Counted from the first letter of the stretch, positions 47,699-56,015 are shown. The stretch is 64,000 bases of DNA from Polyangium sp. y55x31 (GCF_029946505.1 NZ_JARZHG010000022.1:121057-185056), one strand, 5' to 3'. Notes: generated from the letters alone by a model not told the origin. A program made the numbers and translations.

Positions 47699-48055
47699 AT
47701 GAGTACGAAGACGACGAGGACCGCCCGGCGCGGCATGATGTTCGGCATTGTCGCAGTTTGCGCTTCCTGGGCCGGGCACGTTGGAGCGCAACAGGGGGAA
47801 ATCCGGAGTGCCGTGGCCGCCTATATCTGTCTCGATGTCGAGAATGGCGACCCCACGCCTGGGACCCTGGTGCGGATCTGGGGGTGCAACGGATTCCCGG
47901 CCCAGAAATGGACTGTCGCGGAGAACGGAGAGATTCGGAGCGCCGTGGGGCCTTCCATGTGCCTCGACGTCGCGAACGGCAACCCTACGCCCGGAGCCCA
48001 GGTGCGGATCTGGCGGTGCAACGGATTCCCGGCCCAGAAATGGTCTCGCCAATAG
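47699..48055 (+). CDS. Secreted ricin-type beta-trefoil lectin protein, two-repeat form
   Basis: The 118-residue protein has a signal peptide ending near HVGA-QQG and two near-identical ricin-B repeats of about 44 residues, each with CLDV and the QxW motif in GFPAQKW. A complete beta-trefoil has three repeats, so this is a short form that could dimerise or be a remnant of a longer lectin. No catalytic domain is attached. It is probably an extracellular carbohydrate-binding protein. A G-rich site eight bases upstream of the ATG may serve for ribosome binding. Confidence 0.8.
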   Translation: MSTKTTRTARRGMMFGIVAVCASWAGHVGAQQGEIRSAVAAYICLDVENGDPTPGTLVRIWGCNGFPAQKWTVAENGEIRSAVGPSMCLDVANGNPTPGAQVRIWRCNGFPAQKWSRQ

Positions 48056-48164
48056 AATTCGGCGCGGCGTTCAGGGACGCAGGCATCGGTAGGTCGAGTG
48101 CCGGATGGGCCATGGGCCTTGCCAGGTGTGGCGGGCGCCATGGCGGAGGGTGGCGGCCTTCACG

Positions 48165-48778
48165 CGCGCTTACTGCGCGTCGCGGGTGAACGGTGCCGGG
48201 AGCGCGGGCGCGCTGCCTTGGGCTTGTCGCGCGCGGCAGCTCGCCGCGGTGAGGTAGAGCGAGCGATTGTCGATGAGCATGAACGGGTCGCCGAAGTAGA
48301 GCGTCACGGGCGGAGACGGAATCGTCCTCCCGCTCGAGCCCTGGCTCCGGCTGCCGTCGGGAAACGTCACCGAGCTGAAGTCGCTATAGGGCATCGCTTG
48401 CCGTGCGGACGGCATCACCGACTCAAACTCGGTGTCGCGCTCCACGCGCCGCCCGTCTCGCGTGGTGTAACGCTGCGAGAGCTTCACGCCGTGGCCGTTG
48501 CCCTTGCGCGGCGTCGCCGTGAGCGTGCGGCACTGCGCTTCGTTGGTCACGTACTCCCACAGCGTCCCGCCGTGCGCGATCGCGCGCACGCTTCGCGTTC
48601 ACGGAACAGCGCGCCCACCGTTGTGAGCACCGCCTCGTCGCTGCTCCCATCGAGCCGATCGATCTCCTGCTGTGTGTTCCCGCGATGCGAGAACGCGGGC
48701 GACGCATGCGTGAGCGTGGGCCACTGCAGCGTCCAGTGCTCGCCCATCTCGTGCAGTTGAAACGAAAACGGACCCAGC
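48165..48778 (-). pseudogene. Truncated, internally deleted copy of the lipoprotein gene at 52203-53309
   Basis: This stretch is nearly identical to 52198-52992 in the same orientation. The copy lacks the first 105 or so codons. It also lacks 181 bp, corresponding to 52615-52795 of the intact gene and located between 48581 and 48582; 181 is not a multiple of three, so the frame is broken. Only the last 130 or so residues could be read, from an internal start. Scattered single-base differences (for example Q for E, D for G) show that the copies have diverged. It is probably not functional. Confidence 0.85.
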
Positions 48779-48877
48779 TCGACAATCGGCGCGCCTTTGG
48801 CACGATGCGCGCGATGGTTGGGTGGTACTCTGGCCGGTTCCGAGCGGAAACTCGCCGAACGGCTGCTCGTTGGAGCG

Positions 48878-50410
48878 TCAGGGGCCTAGGAACTTCGTGA
48901 CAAAGCCGCCCCAGGGGGCGCCGGGCGGGGTCGGCTGCGCGGCGTTATAGACGGGGAAATTCGCGGAATCTGTCCAGCCAGCCACGACGGCGTTTCCATA
49001 CGGATCGACGGCGACGCCGTACAGAGAATCGTAGCCGCTCCCGCCCAAATACGTCGAGTACGCTGCCGCCGATCCCGAGACATTCAGCTCCATCAAGAAT
49101 CCGTCGGAGGCGCCGCGGTACGTCTTCTGAAGCGCGTTCGCCGTCACTGGGAGGCTGTTCGAGGTGGTCGTCCCCGAGACGTACGCCTTTCCGCTGCTGC
49201 TCACGGCGATAAAGGGGATCTCGCGGCCCGGGCCGCTCCCCACCCAGGTGGAGTACCAAATAGCGCTGCCAGGCTCGTTGACCTTCGTCACGAATACGTC
49301 GAATTCATCGGCGAGCCCCTTCTTGACCCTGCGGAACGCGCCCGGCGTCGTGGGGAAATCGATGGATTCCGAAATCCCGACCACGTATGCGTTGTAAGCG
49401 CTGTCCACCCCGATTCTGTACCCAGCGTCGGTCGTGCTGCCTCCGATCAGGGTCGAATAATAAGGCGCCGACCCGCTGGGGATCAGCTCGGTGACGAAAA
49501 CATCCGAACCATACGCGGGGTTGCCGTAGGTCCTCTGATATGCGCCGAATGTCGTCGGGAAGGCGACCCCGACGCCGTTCGGCGGAGGCGACGTGCTCCC
49601 GACGACGTATGCATAACCGGCCGCATCGACGGCGATGTCCATGCCGTCCTCGGAGCCACTACCTCCGAGGTAGGTCGAGTACACGAGGCTCGAGCCCGCC
49701 GCATTCAGCTTCGTGACGAATGCATCCATGTCCCCGCGGAGCGTTTGCTGCATTGCCCCGGGCGTCACAGGAAAATCGGCCGAAAGCGTACTGCCTGCCA
49801 CGTAAGCATTCCCAGCGGGATCCACGGCGATTCCGTACGGCCGGTCTTCTCCGCTGCCGCCAAACCGGCTGTAGTAGGCGAGCGCGTTGCCCGCGGCGTT
49901 GAGCTTCGCGACGAGGTTCGTCTGCGACGGGCCGTACGAATAGGTCTTCGCGAGCACGTACACGCATCCCGCGTTGTCCACCGCGATATCCCGGACATCC
50001 TCCGTGTTGGAGCCGCCGAATGTCGCCGTCCACAAGAGCGCGCCGCTGGGGCTGTATTTGGCGACGAAGATATCAATGTTGCTGGTATTGATGGTCAACG
50101 CCGAGGCCGCCACGTACACGTTCCCCGCCGGGTCCACCGCCGGTATGACGTCCGAGATGCTTCCCGGTCCTCCGACGAACGTCGAGAAACCCACCGAGGT
50201 GAGCGCCTCCGTCGCCTCGGCGACGTTCTCCTCTTCGCTCACCACGTCGGAGCCGCCGCGTACCTCGACCTCTTCCCATTCCTCGACGACCATCTCGTCC
50301 ACGGGCCCGCAACCCAGCATCGCCGGCGCGAGGCAGGCCAAGCAGAGCCCCGCTGCCGTCCATCGGCCCGTCGTCATCATCGCTTTGCCCAAGATATGCG
50401 CAGGATTCAT
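48878..50410 (-). CDS. SBBP-repeat beta-propeller lipoprotein
   Basis: The 510-residue product has a lipoprotein signal with Cys34 in PAMLGC and a strongly acidic linker (VVEEWEEVEV). Six to seven SBBP repeats of the type YSTYLGGSG-EDGMDIAVDAAGYAYVVGSTSP and FPTTFGAYQRTYG follow. SBBP propellers occur in secreted proteins of soil bacteria; the ligand is unknown. GGAGG six bases before the ATG at 50410 fixes the start. An ECF sigma factor gene lies upstream on the same strand, 275 bp away, and may control it, but no promoter was identified. Confidence 0.87.
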   Translation of the reverse strand: MNPAHILGKAMMTTGRWTAAGLCLACLAPAMLGCGPVDEMVVEEWEEVEVRGGSDVVSEEENVAEATEALTSVGFSTFVGGPGSISDVIPAVDPAGNVYVAASALTINTSNIDIFVAKYSPSGALLWTATFGGSNTEDVRDIAVDNAGCVYVLAKTYSYGPSQTNLVAKLNAAGNALAYYSRFGGSGEDRPYGIAVDPAGNAYVAGSTLSADFPVTPGAMQQTLRGDMDAFVTKLNAAGSSLVYSTYLGGSGSEDGMDIAVDAAGYAYVVGSTSPPPNGVGVAFPTTFGAYQRTYGNPAYGSDVFVTELIPSGSAPYYSTLIGGSTTDAGYRIGVDSAYNAYVVGISESIDFPTTPGAFRRVKKGLADEFDVFVTKVNEPGSAIWYSTWVGSGPGREIPFIAVSSSGKAYVSGTTTSNSLPVTANALQKTYRGASDGFLMELNVSGSAAAYSTYLGGSGYDSLYGVAVDPYGNAVVAGWTDSANFPVYNAAQPTPPGAPWGGFVTKFLGP

Positions 50411-50640
50411 CGTATGCCTCCGGTGTCGGAGGCAGCATTCGCAGGAACCGGGCCAACGCTCGGGCGGTGGGAATGGCGGGCAAAAGCTCGAGCGGGTTGG
50501 CTGTGAAGGGCGGCTGACGCGTCAATCGCGCGCGGGTGACGTCGACGGGACCGCTGACGTGTCAGCCCCGACGTCGTGGCGGCCTGAACCGGGATGGAAC
50601 GCGGCTCGTCACGGGCTCGTAGGATGGTGCCGCGCGAATT

Positions 50641-50690
50641 GGGAGCGAGGCGGAAGCGGGAGCGGGAGCGGAAGCGGAAGCGGGGTCAGG
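50641..50690. repeat. Hexanucleotide low-complexity tract after the sigma factor gene
   Basis: Repeats of GGGAGC and GGAAGC fill this stretch just after the ECF sigma stop. It is an inverted relative of the longer CGCTCC array at 52000-52130. Confidence 0.7.
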
Positions 50691-51231
50691 CGAGCGCGAG
50701 CGTTTGCAGGTGCCGTCGGGCGAGGGAGAGGCGGGCGTAGGCCGTCTTCGTCTTGATGCCGAGCGCTTCGGCGATCTCCCGGATCGAACGGCCCTCCAGG
50801 TACGGCGCGACCACCGCACGGATGCGCGGGCCGACCTTCAAGAGGAACCGCTTCAGCCGGAAGAGCCCGTACATCGCCTGCAAGAGCGTATCGGGCGACG
50901 ACGCGTCGTCCTGCCCCTGCTCGGGACATTCCTCCGCGAGCCCCGTGAAGACCTCTCGCTCGTGACGAGCGAGCTTCCGATAATTGCTCGCACGGTTGAG
51001 CCCGATCACCACGAGCCACGGCCGGGCCTGCTCCGGCATGACCAGACATTCGAGGCGTCGCCACGCCGTGACGAAGACCTCCTGGACGACATCGTCCACA
51101 TCCCTGGAGGGGATGGCCTGCTTGAGAAGCAGGCGACGAAGGAAATTGCGGTGTTCGAGGTAAAGCCGCCCAAGCAGGGCGTGCGCCGCCGTAAAGTTTG
51201 CCGGCGGCGGATGGAGCGGTATCGTTGCCAT
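50686..51231 (-). CDS. ECF-type RNA polymerase sigma factor
   Basis: The 181-residue protein has sigma70 region 2 (YLEHRNFLRRLLLKQAIP, then RDVDDVVQEVFVTAWRR) and region 4 (IRAVVAPYLEGRSIREIAEALGIKTKTAYARL), a helix-turn-helix that binds the -35 element. There is no region 3, as expected for ECF factors. No anti-sigma gene is adjacent. The ATG at 51231 lies eight bases after GGAG, while the ATG at 51237 is too close to it. The downstream SBBP lipoprotein gene on the same strand is a plausible target. Confidence 0.9.
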   Translation of the reverse strand: MATIPLHPPPANFTAAHALLGRLYLEHRNFLRRLLLKQAIPSRDVDDVVQEVFVTAWRRLECLVMPEQARPWLVVIGLNRASNYRKLARHEREVFTGLAEECPEQGQDDASSPDTLLQAMYGLFRLKRFLLKVGPRIRAVVAPYLEGRSIREIAEALGIKTKTAYARLSLARRHLQTLALA

Positions 51232-51431
51232 ACTCATGACTCCGGGACGTTCGGGGTTGTGGGGAGACGCCGGTCGGTGTTCGCTGCACCGGCTGGCGTC
51301 GCTTGTTTTGTCTCATGAATCGGGGCGCGACTCAACCACGAAATGTGGAATTGGTTCGTCGCGGGAGAACCCACGATCCGCCGCGAATGGCACGAGGCGC
51401 ATCGTTATGGGTGCTGCGATCCAGGCCGTTG

Positions 51432-51461
51432 GGCGGGCCGCCCTGGGAAGGACGGCCCGCC
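51432..51461 (-). terminator. Terminator of the four-helix-bundle gene
   Basis: GGCGGGCCG at 51432-51440 pairs perfectly with CGGCCCGCC at 51453-51461. It lies 8 bp beyond the stop of the minus-strand gene. Confidence 0.6.
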
Positions 51462-51469
51462 TTGTGGGT

Positions 51470-51799
51470 TCACGACGCGCGGCGGTAGACGAGGCGGCCC
51501 AGGGTGGCGATGACGTGGTCCATGCGATCGAGCATCCGCGCATCGACCGGGCCGATGTAGCGCATGGCCTGGGCGACCTGGACGCAGGCCAGCACCTCCC
51601 GGGCCGATCCCAATGCGGTTTGATAACGTTGTCGTTTATGCCCAGCCGTATTCCCGGCACCTTCGGCCACATTCAACGCGACGCTCTGCATGGCCCTCCG
51701 CATTTGCCGCGCCAGATCCGAATCCTTCCGCTCAATCTGCTCAGCAATCCCCGCCGCGTCCCCAGCCATGGCCAAAACGACCTCGAAAATCCTCAGCAT
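51470..51799 (-). CDS. Four-helix-bundle protein (23S rRNA intervening-sequence family)
   Basis: The 109-residue protein matches the family first found in 23S rRNA intervening sequences: a short start MLRIFEVV, then helices IERKDSDLARQMRRAMQSVA, the signature LNVAEGAG, RYQTALGSAREVLACVQVA, and a last helix LDRMDHVIATLGRLVYRR. It forms a pentameric four-helix bundle in solved members, with no agreed function; some partner reverse transcriptases in DGR systems as Avd. No reverse transcriptase was seen here. GGAGG eight bases upstream of the ATG at 51799 fixes the start. Confidence 0.88.
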   Translation of the reverse strand: MLRIFEVVLAMAGDAAGIAEQIERKDSDLARQMRRAMQSVALNVAEGAGNTAGHKRQRYQTALGSAREVLACVQVAQAMRYIGPVDARMLDRMDHVIATLGRLVYRRAS

Positions 51800-51999
51800 G
51801 ACGAGACCCTCCGCCCGACGACCCATTCGCCGGGACCCTCGTCCCGGACCGTCGCGCGGAGCGCTCTTCAAGGCTGCGCAGCACCGCGCGGAGCCGCGCG
51901 GAGCAGCACGCAGTGCTGCGAGCACGGCGAGCACGGCTTGGCCTTGAAGAGCGCGAGCACGACGGTACGATCAAAGTCCCCGAGCGGGATCCCCTGAAT

Positions 52000-52130
52000 C
52001 CGCTCCCGCTCCCGCTCCCGCTCCCGCTCCCGCTCCCGCTCCCGCTCCCGCTCCCGCTCCCGCTCCCGCCTCCGCCTCCGCCTCCGCTCCCGCTCCCGCT
52101 CCCGCTCCCGCTCCCGCCTCCGCCTCCGCT
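52000..52130. repeat. (CGCTCC)n / (CGCCTC)n hexanucleotide array
   Basis: About twenty tandem hexamers run from 52000 to 52130, with CGCTCC units in two blocks and CGCCTC variants between and after them. It lies just past the stop of the lipoprotein gene at 52203 and is non-coding. Confidence 0.9.
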
Positions 52131-52202
52131 GCTGGAGACCAACGCCTGCTGTGCCCTCGCGACGGTTCTGGTGGGCTGCGGGAAAGCGGAGGCGGGGCGC
52201 GC

Positions 52203-53309
52203 TTATTGCGCGTCGCGGGTGAACGGTGCCGGGAGCGCGGGCGCGCTGCCTTGGGCTTGTCGCGCGCGGCAGCTCGCCGCGGTGAGGTAGAGCTCGCGAT
52301 TGTCGATGAGCATGAACTGGTCGCCGAAGTAGAGCGTCACGGGCGGAGACGGAATCGTCCTCCCGCTCGAGCCCTGGCTCCGGCTGCCGTCGGCAAACGT
52401 CACCGAGCTGAAGTCGCTATAGGGCATCGCTTGCCGTGCGGACGGCATCACCGACTCGAACTCGGTGTCGCGCTCCACGCGCCGCCCGTCTCGCGTGGTG
52501 TAACGCTGCGAGAGCTTCACGCCTTGGCCGTTGCCCTTGCGCGGCGTCGCCGTGAGCGTGCGGCACTCCGCTTCGTTGGTCACGTACTCCCACAGCGTCC
52601 CGCCGTGCGCGATCAGCGCGTCTGCGCGTGTGAGCGTGCGCGCGAGCGCCGCGTCGGGAACGTCGGTCACCCGCGCGCGCATGCGCTCCGCCTCGGCCAT
52701 CTCCTGCTCGCACGCGGGGAGCAGAAATGGTCGCTCGGTGGGCGCGATCTCCTCGCACTCGTCTCCCACGCAGCGCAGCGTGAAGCGCGTGCTGTGCGCG
52801 CACGCTTCGCGTTCACGGAACAGCGCGCCCACCGTTGTGAGCACCACCTCGTCGCTGCTCCCATCGAGCCGATCGATCTCCTGCTGTGTGTTCCCGCGAT
52901 GCGAGAACGCGGGCGACGCGGGCGTGAGCGTGGGCCACTGCAGCGTCCAGTGCTCGCCCATCTCGTGCAGCTGAAACGAAAATGGACCCAGCGTGAACGT
53001 GATCTCGTCCGCCTTGCGATCGATCGTCGCGGGCACGCATACGACCTCGCCCGAGTACGCGCGCTCTTGGCCCACGCCCGACGCGATGTTGATCCCGCGG
53101 GTGAGCCGCCGCACCCAGTACGTTCCACGGGGAGGTGCGGACTGCGCGGGCTGTGGGGCAGGGGGCTCGGCGGTGACGTTGAGCAAAGGCGGTACGGTGG
53201 GCAGCACGACCACGGGCGGAGCGGTATGCGTGACAACGGGCCGCACGCAGGCAGAAAACGTGACCGCTGTGCAGCACAAAAGGGAGAGAGAACGCAGCAA
53301 GGGGGCCAT
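52203..53309 (-). CDS. Hypothetical lipoprotein, intact copy of a duplicated gene
   Basis: The 368-residue product starts at MAPLLRSLSLLCC with a lipoprotein signal ending TFSAC (Cys21), followed by a Pro-rich linker. The mature part has a segment with TFTLGPFSFQLHEMGEHWTL, a central region with paired Cys (FTLRCVGDECEEI, LPACEQEM), and a C-terminal beta-rich domain with YTTRDGRRVERDTEF and VTLYFGDQFMLIDNRELYL. I recognise no family. The open frame continues upstream, but that part overlaps a degenerate attC-like site and is unlikely to be translated. A broken second copy lies at 48165-48778. Confidence 0.75.
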   Translation of the reverse strand: MAPLLRSLSLLCCTAVTFSACVRPVVTHTAPPVVVLPTVPPLLNVTAEPPAPQPAQSAPPRGTYWVRRLTRGINIASGVGQERAYSGEVVCVPATIDRKADEITFTLGPFSFQLHEMGEHWTLQWPTLTPASPAFSHRGNTQQEIDRLDGSSDEVVLTTVGALFREREACAHSTRFTLRCVGDECEEIAPTERPFLLPACEQEMAEAERMRARVTDVPDAALARTLTRADALIAHGGTLWEYVTNEAECRTLTATPRKGNGQGVKLSQRYTTRDGRRVERDTEFESVMPSARQAMPYSDFSSVTFADGSRSQGSSGRTIPSPPVTLYFGDQFMLIDNRELYLTAASCRARQAQGSAPALPAPFTRDAQ

Positions 53310-53377
53310 CGCGCGGCGAACGACACTGCGCACGGCGCGTCGGTTCCCGCGCGGAGACCTTTCCGTCACCTCCGTGC

Positions 53378-53439
53378 GCGCAACGATTTCAGCATCAGTG
53401 GCGGCGTGGAGCGTCGTCCGCTGTAGGCTGAGGTTGGGC
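53378..53439 (-). other. Degenerate attC-like site (candidate)
   Basis: On the minus strand a 62-bp stretch begins GCCCAAC (R'' box, 53433-53439) and ends GTTGCGC (R' box, 53378-53384, one mismatch from GTTRRRY). TCAGC and GCTGA inside the boxes are complementary. It overlaps the last codons of the gene at 53395, as attC sites sometimes do. The inner stem is poor, so it may be decayed. Confidence 0.4.
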
Positions 53440-53820
53440 GGCGTGTTCGTCCTCCAAAAAAAGGACATCACCGCCACCGATGCGCGCTGCTCCCAAGCCG
53501 CGAAGCACTCGATACGCATCCGTCTGGAGCCGGATCTCTTGCCCCGTGAATGGGATCCCAAGAAGCCACATCACCGGGAAGTTCCACCAACGCCACTTGG
53601 ACAGGTCCGCAGTGAATGTAATCGACAAAGGATGCTGGCCCTGCCCTCTGCGCATCGACAGTGCAAAGCTGGCCCTGCCACGACGGCAGATGAGCTCTGC
53701 TTCGCGTGCGTCGCTCTGCCACTGCGGTGGTCGCTCCACGCGAATCCCCGCGCCTTGCAATGCGTCAATGATCGCGTCCAATGGAGAATCGACCATCTCC
53801 AGCATGAGGGGACACGACAT
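53395..53820 (-). CDS. Hypothetical protein
   Basis: The 141-residue product starts at MSCPLMLEMVDSP, with GGAGGTG five bases before the ATG, so the start is secure. It has an N-terminal helix (LDAIIDALQGAGIRV), a beta-rich middle (AELICRRGRASFALSMR, then LSITFTADLSKWRWW) and a hydrophobic patch FPVMWLLGIPF. There is no signal peptide. No family was recognised. The stop of the VOC gene is 22 bp upstream, and the gene's end overlaps an attC-like sequence, so it may be part of an integron-type cassette. Confidence 0.65.
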   Translation of the reverse strand: MSCPLMLEMVDSPLDAIIDALQGAGIRVERPPQWQSDAREAELICRRGRASFALSMRRGQGQHPLSITFTADLSKWRWWNFPVMWLLGIPFTGQEIRLQTDAYRVLRGLGAARIGGGDVLFLEDEHAAQPQPTADDAPRRH

Positions 53821-53842
53821 CTTCACCTCCACCCAGGTCCCG

Positions 53843-54319
53843 TCAACGCTCACGTTCCATGGGATTCTCTCGGGAGGCCTGCTGCCCGAGCTGTTGGGCG
53901 AGCCCGATGAGGATTCCTTCGGGACCCCGGATGTAGCAGAGCCGATAGATGTCTCCGTAATTGACGACTTCATCGACCACCGTCGCACCGAGCTTGCTGA
54001 GCCGGGCGAGGGTGTCGTCGAGGTCCTCGACGGCGAACATGACGCGCAGGTATCCCAACGAGTTCACGGGGGCTGTGCGGTGATCGGACGCGATGGCGGG
54101 GGCGTCGAAGCGCGAGAGCTCGAGGCGGCTGTGGCCGTCGGGGGTGCGCATCATGGCGATCTCGACGCGCTGGCCGCGCACTCCGGTGACGCGGCCGGCC
54201 CATTCGCCTTCGATGGGCATGCGGCCTTCGAGGATAAGGCCGAGTTCGGTGAAGAACGCAATGGCGGCATCGAGGTCTTCCACCACGATGCCGACGTTGT
54301 CCATACGCTTGACGGTCAT
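53843..54319 (-). CDS. VOC superfamily (glyoxalase/bleomycin-resistance-like) protein
   Basis: The 158-residue protein has two beta-alpha-beta-beta-beta modules of the vicinal oxygen chelate fold: VGIVVEDLDAAIAFFTELGL with ELSRFDAP, and YLRVMFAVEDLDDTLARLSKLGA with YIRGPEGILIGLAQQ. The Glu of ELSRF and of the PEGILIGL segment are candidate metal ligands. Substrates vary widely in this family. AAGGAG five bases before the ATG at 54319 fixes the start. The start lies only 14 bp after the attC-like site, a spacing typical of a first cassette gene. Confidence 0.88.
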   Translation of the reverse strand: MTVKRMDNVGIVVEDLDAAIAFFTELGLILEGRMPIEGEWAGRVTGVRGQRVEIAMMRTPDGHSRLELSRFDAPAIASDHRTAPVNSLGYLRVMFAVEDLDDTLARLSKLGATVVDEVVNYGDIYRLCYIRGPEGILIGLAQQLGQQASRENPMERER

Positions 54320-54333
54320 GATGTCTCCTTGGC

Positions 54334-54407
54334 GTCTAACTGGGGCTTCTGCCGCGCGTGCGAGCGCGCAGCGCACCCACGCGTCGGTCAGCAAGCCCTT
54401 GTTGGGC
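54334..54407 (-). other. Integron attC-like recombination site
   Basis: Read on the minus strand, the 74-bp site begins GCCCAAC (R'', 54401-54407) and ends GTTAGAC (R', 54334-54340), fitting RYYYAAC...GTTRRRY. Between them GGGCTT-g-CTG-a-CCG-a-CGCGTG pairs with CACGCG-CGG-CAG-AAGCCC. The unpaired purines all lie on one strand, like the extrahelical bases that guide IntI. It begins 11 bp after the stop of the 54419-55027 gene and ends 14 bp before the VOC gene start, which is the normal cassette arrangement. Confidence 0.75.
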
Positions 54408-54418
54408 CGCACCTGGCA

Positions 54419-55027
54419 TCATCTGCTCGTGCTGACGCTCCCATTGGGAAGGACTTCTCTACACTCCGTGCCGTCTTGCGGCTCCCAGGTCTTGATCTTG
54501 ATGTCGACTCCCACTTCCGCGCGCGACTGCACCTGGACACACGTGAAAGAAAATGACCCAATGTTACGCGGAGCGTCGTCAACAATGGCGCCGAAATAGT
54601 GCACGCGATGTCCATCCCGACGTCCCGTCGACGATACCTTATACGCATCGGTGAGGGCCTTTGCGCCGGTGGTCGCATATCTTCCGGGAGAGCAGACATC
54701 TTTTCGCACGACGGCAATGGTAACCGGATCCATCGGTCGCCATCGAATCTTGCCGGTCGCTCGCTGCAGCAAGTCGACCCACATCCTCGTATCTCTGTAA
54801 CCTGAAATCTGCTCGAACTCACCGTAGGACGGCGTAACGATGGGCAGACTTACTTGAAGTTCGCCGCTGCCCACGAATCGCTCCGGAATCTCGGAAGTCG
54901 GCGTGAAGAACAGCGCCGCCCGCTGCTCCCAGAGATCCTCGAGGGGTTCGAGTTCCGCACGTGTAAACGGCGCCGGCTGACCTTGGTCGTCGTACATGCT
55001 TTCAAAGAGGTTCAGCCAGTTGCTCAT
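54419..55027 (-). CDS. Hypothetical protein in a probable gene cassette
   Basis: The 202-residue protein begins MSNWLNLFESMYDDQG behind GGAGGG. It has an N-terminal helical part (FTRAELEPLEDLWEQRAALF), a middle beta-rich part (LQVSLPIVTPSYGEFEQISGYR), and a C-terminal part with SFTCVQVQSRAEVGVDIKIK. There is no signal peptide, membrane helix or recognised motif. Its stop lies 11 bp before an attC-like site, which supports the view that it is the gene of an integron cassette. Cassettes commonly carry proteins without known relatives. Confidence 0.65.
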   Translation of the reverse strand: MSNWLNLFESMYDDQGQPAPFTRAELEPLEDLWEQRAALFFTPTSEIPERFVGSGELQVSLPIVTPSYGEFEQISGYRDTRMWVDLLQRATGKIRWRPMDPVTIAVVRKDVCSPGRYATTGAKALTDAYKVSSTGRRDGHRVHYFGAIVDDAPRNIGSFSFTCVQVQSRAEVGVDIKIKTWEPQDGTECREVLPNGSVSTSR

Positions 55028-55100
55028 GACGGGTACCCTCCACCTGTCATCTTACTCAGTCCCAGAAGTCTTCAGTGTCGCAGTGCCTCATCAGGGCGTG

Positions 55101-56015
55101 CTACTCACCGTCCTCGTCGTCGTAACAGCTGTCCGCCTCATCTTCCTCCGGATCCTTGGTGTAACCGGGGTCCTCGTTCGACATGTCGACCTCCGCGAAC
55201 GCACGAAGAAGAAGCTCTTCCGCGCGGGCAGGATGGCTGAGCTCTTTCATCGTCTTGCCCGTCTTACGGAGGTCCTTGACAACTTCTTTGATCGGAGCCG
55301 CCATCGGCAGATCTTCCGGTGGAGTCCCTCCGATCTTGATCATCGTATCTCTAACCGTTCTTCCAACATCGAATGCCGTTTCCTCCAGGGCCCGCTGCCC
55401 GCGAACGTCCTTCTGCACAATTTTGTCTTCGGTTTGCGTGATGCGGAACAGATTGGCCGCGAGTTCGGTGCGCCCCATCCGATCCAGCAGCTTTTCGCTG
55501 GGGCGAATGCCCTTGAGGTGCTCCAAGTCTCGCAGGTTCATGTTGTACATTCCGCGGTACCCCGCATTCATGAAGTAGGCGTAGCTGGTTACGCCGTGCT
55601 CGTCCGCCGTATTTGACAACGACCTAATGCTGTCGGTCATCTTATCCCGAATCACGACTCGCTCGACATTTTCAGCCTGCGACGCGCTGTCATGGATAGA
55701 GTTGGCGAGCGACGCAAAGTAGACCTGAGCGGTGGCGACGAGAGGCTTCTGAGGGTCGCCATTCATCGCGATGAGGTAGCAGGCAAAACGCGTGAACCTG
55801 TACGAGCCATCGCGCTCAGGGACAAAGTCAGATACGGGCTCGATTTCGAGCGACAGGCACGCCTGCATCGCCCTACGCACGATCTTGCGGAAGGCTTCCT
55901 TGTTGGTGTACCCAAGCGCCTCCATTACCGCATCTTCGCGCCACGTATGAGTCTTTCCGATAGTCAGCGCGCTGTTCTCGAACGCATACTTGTCGAAACG
56001 CTCGATATTGCTCAT
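55101..56015 (-). CDS. dinD: DinD-like DNA damage-inducible protein (BRO-N domain)
   Basis: The 304-residue protein matches DinD. A BRO-N-like domain (WREDAVMEALGYTNKEAFRK) is followed by FACYLIAMNGDP, VATAQVYFASLANSI, GYRGMYNMNLRDLEHLKGI, the conserved RTELAANLFRITQTEDKI, FDVGRTVRDTMIKIGG and TPPEDLP. E. coli DinD is LexA-controlled and acts on RecA filaments. Here no clear SOS box was found. An acidic tail (DPEEDEADSCYDDEDGE) is extra. GGAGG five bases before the ATG fixes the start. Codon use is less GC-biased than in core genes, suggesting transfer; DinD-like genes often sit on mobile islands. Confidence 0.88.
   Translation of the reverse strand: MSNIERFDKYAFENSALTIGKTHTWREDAVMEALGYTNKEAFRKIVRRAMQACLSLEIEPVSDFVPERDGSYRFTRFACYLIAMNGDPQKPLVATAQVYFASLANSIHDSASQAENVERVVIRDKMTDSIRSLSNTADEHGVTSYAYFMNAGYRGMYNMNLRDLEHLKGIRPSEKLLDRMGRTELAANLFRITQTEDKIVQKDVRGQRALEETAFDVGRTVRDTMIKIGGTPPEDLPMAAPIKEVVKDLRKTGKTMKELSHPARAEELLLRAFAEVDMSNEDPGYTKDPEEDEADSCYDDEDGE

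Noticed and set aside
53310..53561. N-terminal extension of the lipoprotein at 52203-53309
   Set aside because: It would bury the lipoprotein signal and reads through the attC-like sequence.
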